This document shows positions 57,576-64,000 of a DNA stretch of 64,000 bases, in pieces. Both the position numbers and the translations under genes were made by a program. This DNA is from Secundilactobacillus mixtipabuli. GTDB taxonomy: Bacteria > Bacillota > Bacilli > Lactobacillales > Lactobacillaceae. Positions within the stretch are counted from its first letter, which is position 1; each line of letters begins with the position of its first letter. The notes under the pieces were generated by a model. That model saw nothing but the letters and a program-made list of their open reading frames with translations, was not told where the DNA came from and did not search any database. Where the stretch lies: contig NZ_BCMF01000008.1 in the NCBI RefSeq assembly GCF_002217925.1, positions 1 to 64,000 of the forward strand, given 5' to 3'.

Positions 57576-58692
57576 TCAATCAGGGTTCGCTTGCTCTAAC
57601 TGATACTGTAAATAAGCATTGATAAACGGATCTAAATCACCATCCATAACGGCCTGGCCATTACCGGTTTCGTAATTTGTCCGGTGATCTTTCACCATGG
57701 TATAAGGATGGAAAACGTATGAACGAATTTGAGAGCCCCAGCCAATATCAAGCTGTTCACCCTCAATGGCCGCTTTTTCTTTAGCCTTCTTTTCCTCTTC
57801 GCGCTCATACAATTTGGCTTTCAGCATATTCATCGCTGTTTGACGGTTCTGAAGCTGTGATCGCTGAGCTTGACTGGCAACCACGATGCCAGTTGGTTCG
57901 TGAGTGATTCGGACCGCTGATGACGTTTTGTTAACGTGTTGGCCACCAGCACCACTGGCACGATAAACATCAACTTTCAAATCAGCCGGATTGATCTCGA
58001 TATTAACGGAATCGTCCAACTCAGGCAACACATCAACTGAGGCAAAGGACGTGTGCCGACGACCGGCTGAATCAAACGGGGAAATCCGAACCAGCCGGTG
58101 GACACCTTTTTCTGAGCGCAGGTAACCGTACGCATTATGGCCAGAAATTAAAATGGTCACTGAACTGATCCCGGCAACTTCACCCGCCTGATAGTCAAGG
58201 GTTTCAACTGTAAAACCATGTTGTTCAGCCCATCGCGTATACATTCTGAGAAGCATCGCTCCCCAATCTTGAGATTCGGTCCCCCCCGCTCCTGGATGAA
58301 TTTCCAAGATGGCATTGTTAGCATCATACGGTTCATTTAGTAGCAGATTTAAGCGATACTGTTGCAGGTTCTTTTTGAGCTTAGTTAGATTCTCCTCCAG
58401 CTCACTTTGAACCTCAGCATCGGGTCCTTCTTCCAGTAACTCAACCGCCACAGAAATGTCACCCAATTGATTCTTTAGATCTTGATACAACTCTGATTTA
58501 GCTTTTAGCTGATTGGTTTCATCAATCAGTTTTTGAGCTCTCGCTTGATTATCCCAAAAGCCCGGTTCAGCCATCTTAGATTCATTGATTGAAATACTTT
58601 CATTCAAGGCATCTAAGTCAAAGAGACCTCCCAAAGCCATCAATTTCAGTTGACATGGCTTTTAGATCTCGTTTAATATCGCTCAATTCCAT
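57576..58692 (-). CDS. prfB: peptide chain release factor 2 (programmed +1 frameshift)
   Basis: Terminates translation at UGA and UAA. Translation starts at ATG 58692 (after GGAGG) and runs 24 codons to an in-frame TGA at 58620-58618. A +1 shift at CTT TGA C then continues from GAC at 58619 for 347 codons, giving 371 aa in total. The shift signal is complete: GGGAGG lies just upstream of CTTTGAC. The second part has the GGQ motif ([11 protein letters not shown]) and the SPF-type stop-recognition region. This autoregulation is known from E. coli and is common in Bacillota. Confidence 0.96.
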
Positions 58693-58756
58693 TATCCGTT
58701 ACCTCCACGATAAATTTGCTTCAATAGCAATTAAGCTATTATTTTCTTCAGATACG

Positions 58757-58793
58757 AAAAATCCGCATGACTAACATGTCATACAGATTTTTC
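58757..58793 (-). terminator. secA terminator
   Basis: AAAAATCTGTATGAC pairs with GTCATGCGGATTTTT on the minus strand, immediately after the secA stop. Confidence 0.85.
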
Positions 58794-58805
58794 AACTAGT
58801 TTTTT

Positions 58806-61169
58806 TTAGCGCTTAATATTTTGACGAATCTCTGACTTCATAAACAGACGAGTAGCGTCGTAATCAATATCAGCAATCATTTCTTCAAACATCCGGTAAC
58901 CATCTTGTTGATACTCAACTAATGGGTTTAATTGACCGTAACCACGTAAGCCAATTGAAGTCCGCAACTGATCCATCACATCAATGTGATCAGTCCAGTG
59001 CGAGTCAACCACACGAAGAATAACGACCTTTTCAAATTCAAGCATTTGAGCAGGATCATAGAGCTGTTTCTTCTTGTCTTCGTAAACACCATCAGCCAAG
59101 CCTTTAAGCAATGCCTTGATTTGGTCAGCATCCTTATTTTTAAGATCAGCTAACTTAATCTTGTCAGGGCTGACTAAAGCAGAAATAGCAAAGTCCAGAA
59201 TCGTACTCAAATCCCAGTCTTTTTGTTCACCTTGAGTGTGAAGGTTAACAACTCGATCGATGGTCCGGTCAAACATCGGCTTGATCACCCAACGCAATGA
59301 CTGATCCTCGTTGATGACTTCGTTACGCTGATTATAGATAACCTCACGTTGTGCACGCATCACGTCATCGTATTGCAAAACGTTTTTACGTGAATCGTAG
59401 TTATTACCTTCAACCCGCTTTTGAGCAGATTCAACTTGACGACTGATCATTCGGCTCTTGATCACCGCATCGTCACCCTCAACGTTCATCCGTTCAAGGA
59501 AGCCCTTAACCCGATCAGTACCGAAACGACGCATCAGGTCATCTTCCAGTGACAGGTAGAACTGTGTCAAACCCGGATCACCTTGACGGCCAGACCGGCC
59601 ACGAAGTTGGTTATCGATCCGCCGTGATTCATGCCGTTCAGTCCCAAGAACAACTAAGCCGCCCAATTCACGGACGCCAGGTCCAAGCTTGATATCGGTC
59701 CCACGACCAGCCATGTTGGTGGCAATGGTAACGGCACCACGTTGACCAGCGTTCATAATGATATCGGCTTCCTTGGCATGGTTTTTAGCGTTCAAGACAA
59801 CGTGCGGAATATTAGCCTTATCCAACAATTCAGAAATGTATTCTGACGTTTCAACCGCAACGGTACCAACTAGGATTGGCTGGCCCTTTTCGTGTAATTC
59901 TTTGATTCGATCAGCAACTGCATCAAACTTAGCTTCCAAGGTTGGGTACAGCACATCAGGTTCATCTAAACGAATAACTGGCTTGTTAGTTGGTACTGAA
60001 ATAACTTCCATGCTGTAAATCTCACGGAATTCTTCAATTTCAGTTCGGGCAGTACCCGTCATACCGGCCAGTTTATCGTACATCCGGAACATGTTTTGGT
60101 AAGTAATGTTAGCCATCGTCTTGGATTCTTCTTGAATATCCACGCCTTCTTTGGCTTCGATTGCTTGGTGAAGACCATCTGAATAACGACGGCCTTCCAT
60201 CACACGCCCAGTGAATGAATCAACGATTAAAACTTCGCCATCGGAAACCACGTAGTCCTTATCACGGAGCATAATAAAGTTAGCCCGCAAAGCTTGGTCC
60301 AAATGGTGAGTTAAAGCCGTGTTGTCAGTATCAAAGAGGTTCTTCAAGTTGAAGTACTTTTCAGCCTTAGCGATACCTTCTTCGGTCAGTGACACACTCT
60401 TAGATTCCAAATCAATCTTATAATCGGTGTCTTCATGTAACGTCTTAGCAAAACGGTCAGTCCGTTGGTACAGCTGTGACGTTCCTTCAGATTGCCCCGA
60501 AATGATCAATGGTGTCCGGGCTTCATCAATCAAGATTGAATCCACTTCATCAACAATGGCAAAGTTCAATGGTCGTTGAACCATATCTTCCTTGTAGACC
60601 ACCATGTTGTCACGAAGATAATCGAACCCGATTTCTGAGTTGGTTGAATACGTAATGTCGCAGTTATAAGCTTCCCGCTTTTCTTCAGGTGATTTTTCAG
60701 TCAAGTTCAAGCCAACGCTTAACCCTAACCAGTTATATAATTCACCCATTTCTTCAGCATCACGAGATGACAGGTATTCGTTAACCGTGACAACGTGAAC
60801 ACCCTTACCTGACAGTGCGTTCAGATAAACTGGCATTGTAGCAGTCAGCGTCTTACCTTCACCAGTCTTCATTTCGGCAATGTTACCTTCATGAAGCACA
60901 ATTCCACCCATAATTTGAACGTGGAACGGATATAAACCAAGCACCCGCTTAGCCCCTTCACGAGCAACCGCAAAAGCTTCTGGTAGTAAGTCATCAAGCG
61001 TTTCCCCATCTTGATAACGCTTTTGAAATTCTGGTGTTTTTGCTTTTAATTCGTCATCAGATAAAGCCTCGTATTCCTTTGAGTAACTGTTAACTTTATC
61101 TGCAATTTTGCTGATTCGCCGTAGTTCTCGTTTATCACTTTCGACCCAGCGCTTTAAAAAGTTAGCCAT
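58806..61169 (-). CDS. secA: preprotein translocase subunit SecA
   Basis: ATPase motor that pushes preproteins through SecYEG. The 787-aa protein has Walker [34 protein letters not shown] (helicase motif II and the start of the crosslinking domain), motif NMAGRGTDI, and GRSGRQGD. It ends with [13 protein letters not shown] and lacks the C-terminal Cys-rich zinc tail that binds SecB in other bacteria; lactobacilli generally lack SecB. AGAAGGGA before the ATG. It lies between hpf and prfB, the conserved order, with its own terminator. Confidence 0.98.
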   Translation of the reverse strand: MANFLKRWVESDKRELRRISKIADKVNSYSKEYEALSDDELKAKTPEFQKRYQDGETLDDLLPEAFAVAREGAKRVLGLYPFHVQIMGGIVLHEGNIAEMKTGEGKTLTATMPVYLNALSGKGVHVVTVNEYLSSRDAEEMGELYNWLGLSVGLNLTEKSPEEKREAYNCDITYSTNSEIGFDYLRDNMVVYKEDMVQRPLNFAIVDEVDSILIDEARTPLIISGQSEGTSQLYQRTDRFAKTLHEDTDYKIDLESKSVSLTEEGIAKAEKYFNLKNLFDTDNTALTHHLDQALRANFIMLRDKDYVVSDGEVLIVDSFTGRVMEGRRYSDGLHQAIEAKEGVDIQEESKTMANITYQNMFRMYDKLAGMTGTARTEIEEFREIYSMEVISVPTNKPVIRLDEPDVLYPTLEAKFDAVADRIKELHEKGQPILVGTVAVETSEYISELLDKANIPHVVLNAKNHAKEADIIMNAGQRGAVTIATNMAGRGTDIKLGPGVRELGGLVVLGTERHESRRIDNQLRGRSGRQGDPGLTQFYLSLEDDLMRRFGTDRVKGFLERMNVEGDDAVIKSRMISRQVESAQKRVEGNNYDSRKNVLQYDDVMRAQREVIYNQRNEVINEDQSLRWVIKPMFDRTIDRVVNLHTQGEQKDWDLSTILDFAISALVSPDKIKLADLKNKDADQIKALLKGLADGVYEDKKKQLYDPAQMLEFEKVVILRVVDSHWTDHIDVMDQLRTSIGLRGYGQLNPLVEYQQDGYRMFEEMIADIDYDATRLFMKSEIRQNIKR

Positions 61170-61202
61170 TCTTGATTCCCTTCTGTTAATGTGTTTTCAA
61201 TT

Positions 61203-61232
61203 ATTATCATTCATTTGATTGCATACCAACAA
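61203..61232 (-). promoter_or_regulatory. putative secA promoter
   Basis: -35 TTGTTG (61232-61227), 18-bp spacer, and -10 GATAAT (61208-61203), 34 bases before the secA start. Confidence 0.45.
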
Positions 61233-61298
61233 TTAGTCTAACATTTATGTGCTATTTTTAAAACTCATCTGCTAGTTATATTTTTTAAATTACCGTAT

Positions 61299-61318
61299 CA
61301 GTCACTTTACAAAGTGAC
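61299..61318. other. perfect 20-bp palindrome between hpf and secA
   Basis: AGTCACTTT-AC-AAAGTGACT, 9-bp arms. It lies just beyond the hpf terminator and about 70 bases upstream of the secA promoter. It could be an operator or the stem of a small leader hairpin. No T-run follows on either strand. Confidence 0.45.
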
Positions 61319-61321
61319 TAC

Positions 61322-61363
61322 AAAAGGACCGAGGCTACGTTTAATATAGTCTCGATCCCTTTA
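61322..61363 (-). terminator. hpf terminator
   Basis: AAAGGGATCGAGACTA pairs with TAGCCTCGGTCCTTTTG on the minus strand, 20 bases after the hpf stop. Several wobble or mismatch positions, but the stem is long. Confidence 0.7.
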
Positions 61364-61382
61364 AAATAACGTTTTTAAATCA

Positions 61383-61940
61383 TTAGTCTCCAGCTTCAAT
61401 CAAACCGTAACGACCATCATTACGACGGTATACGATATTGACAGCATCGGTTTCAGAGTCTTCATAGATAAAGAAGTCATGCCCCAGCATATCCATTTGC
61501 AGGATTGCTTCTTCGTTGTCCATTGGCTTTAAGGAAACCCGCTTCGTCCGAACAACTTCTAACTTTGCGTTGTCATCGTCAGAGCTTTCATTATCAGCGG
61601 CCTCAGGTGTAAATTCAAGATTCTTGAAGCCCTTTTCACGGGACTTACGGTTGACCTTTGTCTTGTACTTGCGGATCTGGCGCTCTAGCTTATCCGTAAC
61701 CAAATCAATACTTGCGTATAAATCTGGAGATGTTTCTTCTGCTCTTAAGGTTAAATAAGGTAGTGGGATTGTAACTTCCACCTTTGAATCCTTATTTTGG
61801 TACACCTTCAAATTAACATGAGCAGTTGAATCCACGCTTTGCTCAAAATACTTCTCAAGCTTGCTGATCCGTTTTTGCACGTAATCCCGGATTGCTTGAG
61901 TGACCTCGATGTTTTCACCACGAATATTGAATGTGAGCAT
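61383..61940 (-). CDS. hpf: long-form ribosome hibernation promoting factor
   Basis: A 185-aa HPF of the long type. The N-terminal domain (about 1-100: FNIRGENIEVTQAIRDYVQKRI) binds the 30S decoding region. A charged linker follows (ADNESSDDDNAKL), and the C-terminal domain (about 130-185: EAILQMDMLGHDFFIYEDSE, then NIVYRRNDGRYGLIE) dimerises two ribosomes into 100S particles. GGGAGAG precedes the ATG. It is monocistronic, between comFC and secA; its promoter carries a cre-like site. Confidence 0.97.
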   Translation of the reverse strand: MLTFNIRGENIEVTQAIRDYVQKRISKLEKYFEQSVDSTAHVNLKVYQNKDSKVEVTIPLPYLTLRAEETSPDLYASIDLVTDKLERQIRKYKTKVNRKSREKGFKNLEFTPEAADNESSDDDNAKLEVVRTKRVSLKPMDNEEAILQMDMLGHDFFIYEDSETDAVNIVYRRNDGRYGLIEAGD

Positions 61941-62027
61941 AGAACTTCTCTCCCTTCCACAACAAACAAAAGTTAGTTTAAGCCTACCAGAGAACTCGGC
62001 TTAAATGCTTGCTTTGTTTATAGCTTA

Positions 62028-62056
62028 ATTATAATAGAAAGCGCTACAATACACAA
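62028..62056 (-). promoter_or_regulatory. hpf promoter
   Basis: -35 TTGTGT (62056-62051), 17-bp spacer and a perfect -10 TATAAT (62033-62028). The leader is about 80 bases. Confidence 0.7.
62036..62049 (+). promoter_or_regulatory. cre-like site inside the hpf promoter
   Basis: AGAAAGCGCTACAA matches TGWAARCGYTWNCW at 12 of 14 positions and lies within the -35/-10 spacer, so bound CcpA would repress hpf while sugar is plentiful. Confidence 0.5.
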
Positions 62057-62098
62057 TACTTTAAGGCTTAGAACACCATTATTATCCTGCTAATTAAA

Positions 62099-62779
62099 TT
62101 AGCCGTGTGCCAGCGTAAGCCCCACAACCTCACTAGCACCAGCGTCTAAGAGCAATGTTGCAGCATGCCTGATCGTCCGTCCGGTCGTATAAATATCATC
62201 AACAAGTAAAATCCGTTTTTTATTAAATTTTTCAGTGCTTAAGTTCAGCTTAAACGGCTGCTTCATCTGCAAACGTTGCTGCCGATTTTTGGCGGACTGC
62301 GGCAATTGCTTATCGTGCTCAATAGTCGCCAATGCGGCTGTCGTTTTCACGCCTTCTAAAAAACCGGCAACTTGGTTGAACCCACGTTGCTGGTAGGTGA
62401 TTGGATTAATTGGAATAGGAATCACTAAATCAGCTTTAATTTGTTTGACCTCGCGTTTAATTTTGCCTTGAAAAACCTGTCTTAACCGGTAATCACCGTA
62501 AAATTTGTATTGCGACATAAATTGTCTCAGTAATTCATTGTACTGAAACATCGCTCGGTTCTTAAAGTTCGTCAACGTTTCCCAACGGGTACAGTCAGGA
62601 CAAAGTTGTGTTGAGCAATGACGACCGCACCCTCTACATGCTTGATCAAGCGGAATGGGTTCAAGGCGATCAAGACAGGTTTGACATAATAGCGAAGGTT
62701 CTACGGGTTGAAAATTTAATAGTTGCCACAACGTGATCTGCTGAAGATTCTCGCGGTGACACAGCAGGCATTCAGTCAT
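62099..62779 (-). CDS. comFC: competence protein ComFC (phosphoribosyltransferase-like)
   Basis: A 226-aa protein of the ComF family. Zinc-binding cysteines near the N-terminus (CLLCHR, LLCQTCLDR, CRGCGRHC, LCPDC) are followed by a type I phosphoribosyltransferase fold, with the PRPP motif RILLVDDIYTTGRT at about 190-203. It helps take up single-stranded DNA in competent cells, together with ComFA. The ATG at 62779 overlaps the comFA stop by eight bases (ATGACTGA); an in-frame TTG at 62791 is possible. Both genes share a transcript. Confidence 0.93.
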   Translation of the reverse strand: MTECLLCHRENLQQITLWQLLNFQPVEPSLLCQTCLDRLEPIPLDQACRGCGRHCSTQLCPDCTRWETLTNFKNRAMFQYNELLRQFMSQYKFYGDYRLRQVFQGKIKREVKQIKADLVIPIPINPITYQQRGFNQVAGFLEGVKTTAALATIEHDKQLPQSAKNRQQRLQMKQPFKLNLSTEKFNKKRILLVDDIYTTGRTIRHAATLLLDAGASEVVGLTLAHG

Positions 62780-64000
62780 GGGTAACGCCAATCAGCCCTT
62801 CTCGGCGAGCTTTTTGATTCACAAATCTAATCTGACGGCGTGCCTCTTGGATGATTTTAGTCTGCCTGTCTGCAAAAAAAGCCACCAATCCATCAGGGTA
62901 AGCCGATTTACGTCCTGCCCGTCCAGCAATTTGAACCAGAGCAGCAGTTGAAAAGACACCATCATCCGCCCCCAATACCATCACGTCAATATTTGAAAAC
63001 GTCACGCCACGTTCCAGAATGGTTGTGGTGATTAGACAATCCAATTCACCGTCTCTCATTCGTTGAACTTTTTCATGCCTTTGGGGGTCACCCGCATAAA
63101 CGGTTGTCGTTTTCAGCTCAGGAAAAGCGGTATGAAGAACCGACGCCAGCGCCGCTAAATCCTTGATGTGCGGCACAAAACAAAGAAACTTACGGTGCTT
63201 TGAAATCATCTGGCTTAGCCCTTTCTTAACCGGCACCGGTAACCGGTGTTTCATTAATGATTGGCGCCAATGGCTCGTTAACTTAAACTTGATTTCTGGT
63301 AATGGGTGTCCGTGGTAGCGGGCGGGCAGGTAACTAACTGAAAGCCGTTTTTGCCGTTCCAGTCGGCTCAGTTCCTTACTGGGTGTGGCAGTGAGGTAGA
63401 GTAAAGCGCCCGACTCTTTTTTGGCCTGTTGGGCTGCGTAATTTAAACCTGGATCAGCAGCAAATGGGAAGGCATCTACTTCATCAATCACCAGAACATC
63501 AAAAGCATGGTAAAATCTAAGCAGCTGATGCGTGGTACAAATTGTGAGCTGTTTGTAGGCATATGGCCGATTCATCTCGCCATATAGCACGATTTGTGGA
63601 ATACTTGTAAAAGCAGCCTGAAAACGCGGCGCTAATTCCAAGCAGACATCAACCCGTGGTGATGCGATTGCCACTCGTAAGCCTTTCATTAAAGCTTGCT
63701 CAATACCATGAAATAACATCTCGGTTTTACCCGCACCAGTCACGGCCCATAGCAAATGCGTTTTCCCAGTAGCAAAAACCGCACTAATTTCTTGACTGCA
63801 CGCGTTTTGTGCAGACGTTAATTCACCCTGCCAGCTCAGTGGTGAATCAGTTAATTTAGTAAACCGGTTTGGTTCTGGCAATGACCACAGATTTTGGTTA
63901 GACGTCACCCGCCCTAACTGAAAACAATGCGGGCAATAATAATTTCCCTGTGGTAATCGAACCGTTTGTTTCGGTGTTGATTGGCCACAGCGTTGACAAA
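62772..64000 (-). CDS. comFA: ComFA DNA-import helicase, 5' end beyond the window
   Basis: ATP-dependent helicase-like motor for uptake of transforming DNA. Walker A is AVTGAGKTEM, motif II is VIDEVDAFPF, then YLTATPSKE and the C-terminal GRAGRK. The frame stays open from the stop to the right edge. An apparent GTG start at 63908 is false: the 30 codons before it encode a four-Cys zinc finger (CQRC...CPHC), which belongs to ComFA and is needed for its function in other species. The true start lies past 64000. It is translationally coupled to comFC. Confidence 0.94.
   Translation of the reverse strand, partial: CQRCGQSTPKQTVRLPQGNYYCPHCFQLGRVTSNQNLWSLPEPNRFTKLTDSPLSWQGELTSAQNACSQEISAVFATGKTHLLWAVTGAGKTEMLFHGIEQALMKGLRVAIASPRVDVCLELAPRFQAAFTSIPQIVLYGEMNRPYAYKQLTICTTHQLLRFYHAFDVLVIDEVDAFPFAADPGLNYAAQQAKKESGALLYLTATPSKELSRLERQKRLSVSYLPARYHGHPLPEIKFKLTSHWRQSLMKHRLPVPVKKGLSQMISKHRKFLCFVPHIKDLAALASVLHTAFPELKTTTVYAGDPQRHEKVQRMRDGELDCLITTTILERGVTFSNIDVMVLGADDGVFSTAALVQIAGRAGRKSAYPDGLVAFFADRQTKIIQEARRQIRFVNQKARREGLIGVTHD

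Overview
This window is a stretch of core chromosome from a low-to-medium G+C Gram-positive bacterium, most likely a member of the Lactobacillaceae. The evidence is gene content and order: cdaA-cdaR-glmM with glmS; cggR-gapA-pgk-tpiA-eno; rapZ-yvcK-whiA; uvrB-uvrA; hprK-lgt-gpsA-trxB; phoP-phoR-pst-phoU; comFA-comFC-hpf-secA-prfB. AGGAGG-type ribosome binding sites and many TTG starts fit this. I cannot name the species. Nearly all of the window is vertically inherited housekeeping DNA. I see no transposase, integrase, prophage, CRISPR array, restriction system or toxin-antitoxin pair.

Layout. 1-9.5 kb: amino-sugar and cell-wall precursor genes (glmS, glmM, murB), the c-di-AMP synthase cdaA with its partner cdaR, a CPA1 antiporter and a DUF1361 membrane protein. 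9.6-15.4 kb: DNA repair (exoA, ung), a DnaQ-like exonuclease, a GNAT enzyme, tsaE, pta and a LURP-one-like protein. 14.9-18.8 kb: the smpB-rnr-est-secG RNA-quality and secretion block. 19-22 kb: a ClC channel and an unusual secreted protein with a Pro/Glu/Gln linker and a Lys/His tail. 22-28 kb: the glycolytic cluster with its repressor CggR. 28-32.3 kb: tRNA-Arg, a TauE-type exporter, clpP and a divergent S-methylmethionine pair (mmuM/mmuP). 32-43 kb: whiA-yvcK-rapZ, an HdeD protein, a LysR/YeiH divergon and uvrAB. 43-48.5 kb: trxB, gpsA, lgt, hprK and a PspC/YvlD pair. 49-57.4 kb: the phosphate regulon and a MinJ-like PDZ membrane protein. 57.5-64 kb: prfB with a programmed frameshift, secA, hpf, comFC, and comFA running off the right edge.

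Regulation can be read directly at several loci. There is a CtsR box at clpP, two inverted-repeat operators at cggR, four TTTACA-type Pho boxes before pstS, an SOS-like box inside the uvrB promoter, and a cre-like site inside the hpf promoter. Many strong terminators separate the operons.

The least explained element is a dispersed intergenic repeat of about 230 bp, present twice (10,974-11,196 and 48,727-48,958, in opposite orientation). Each copy holds a very long hairpin. The base of the hairpin is conserved; the upper stem differs between copies but stays fully paired, which is a covariation pattern. Several predicted starts were moved to match ribosome binding sites or family N-termini (cdaA, murB, pgk, cggR, uvrA, rapZ, whiA, hprK and others).
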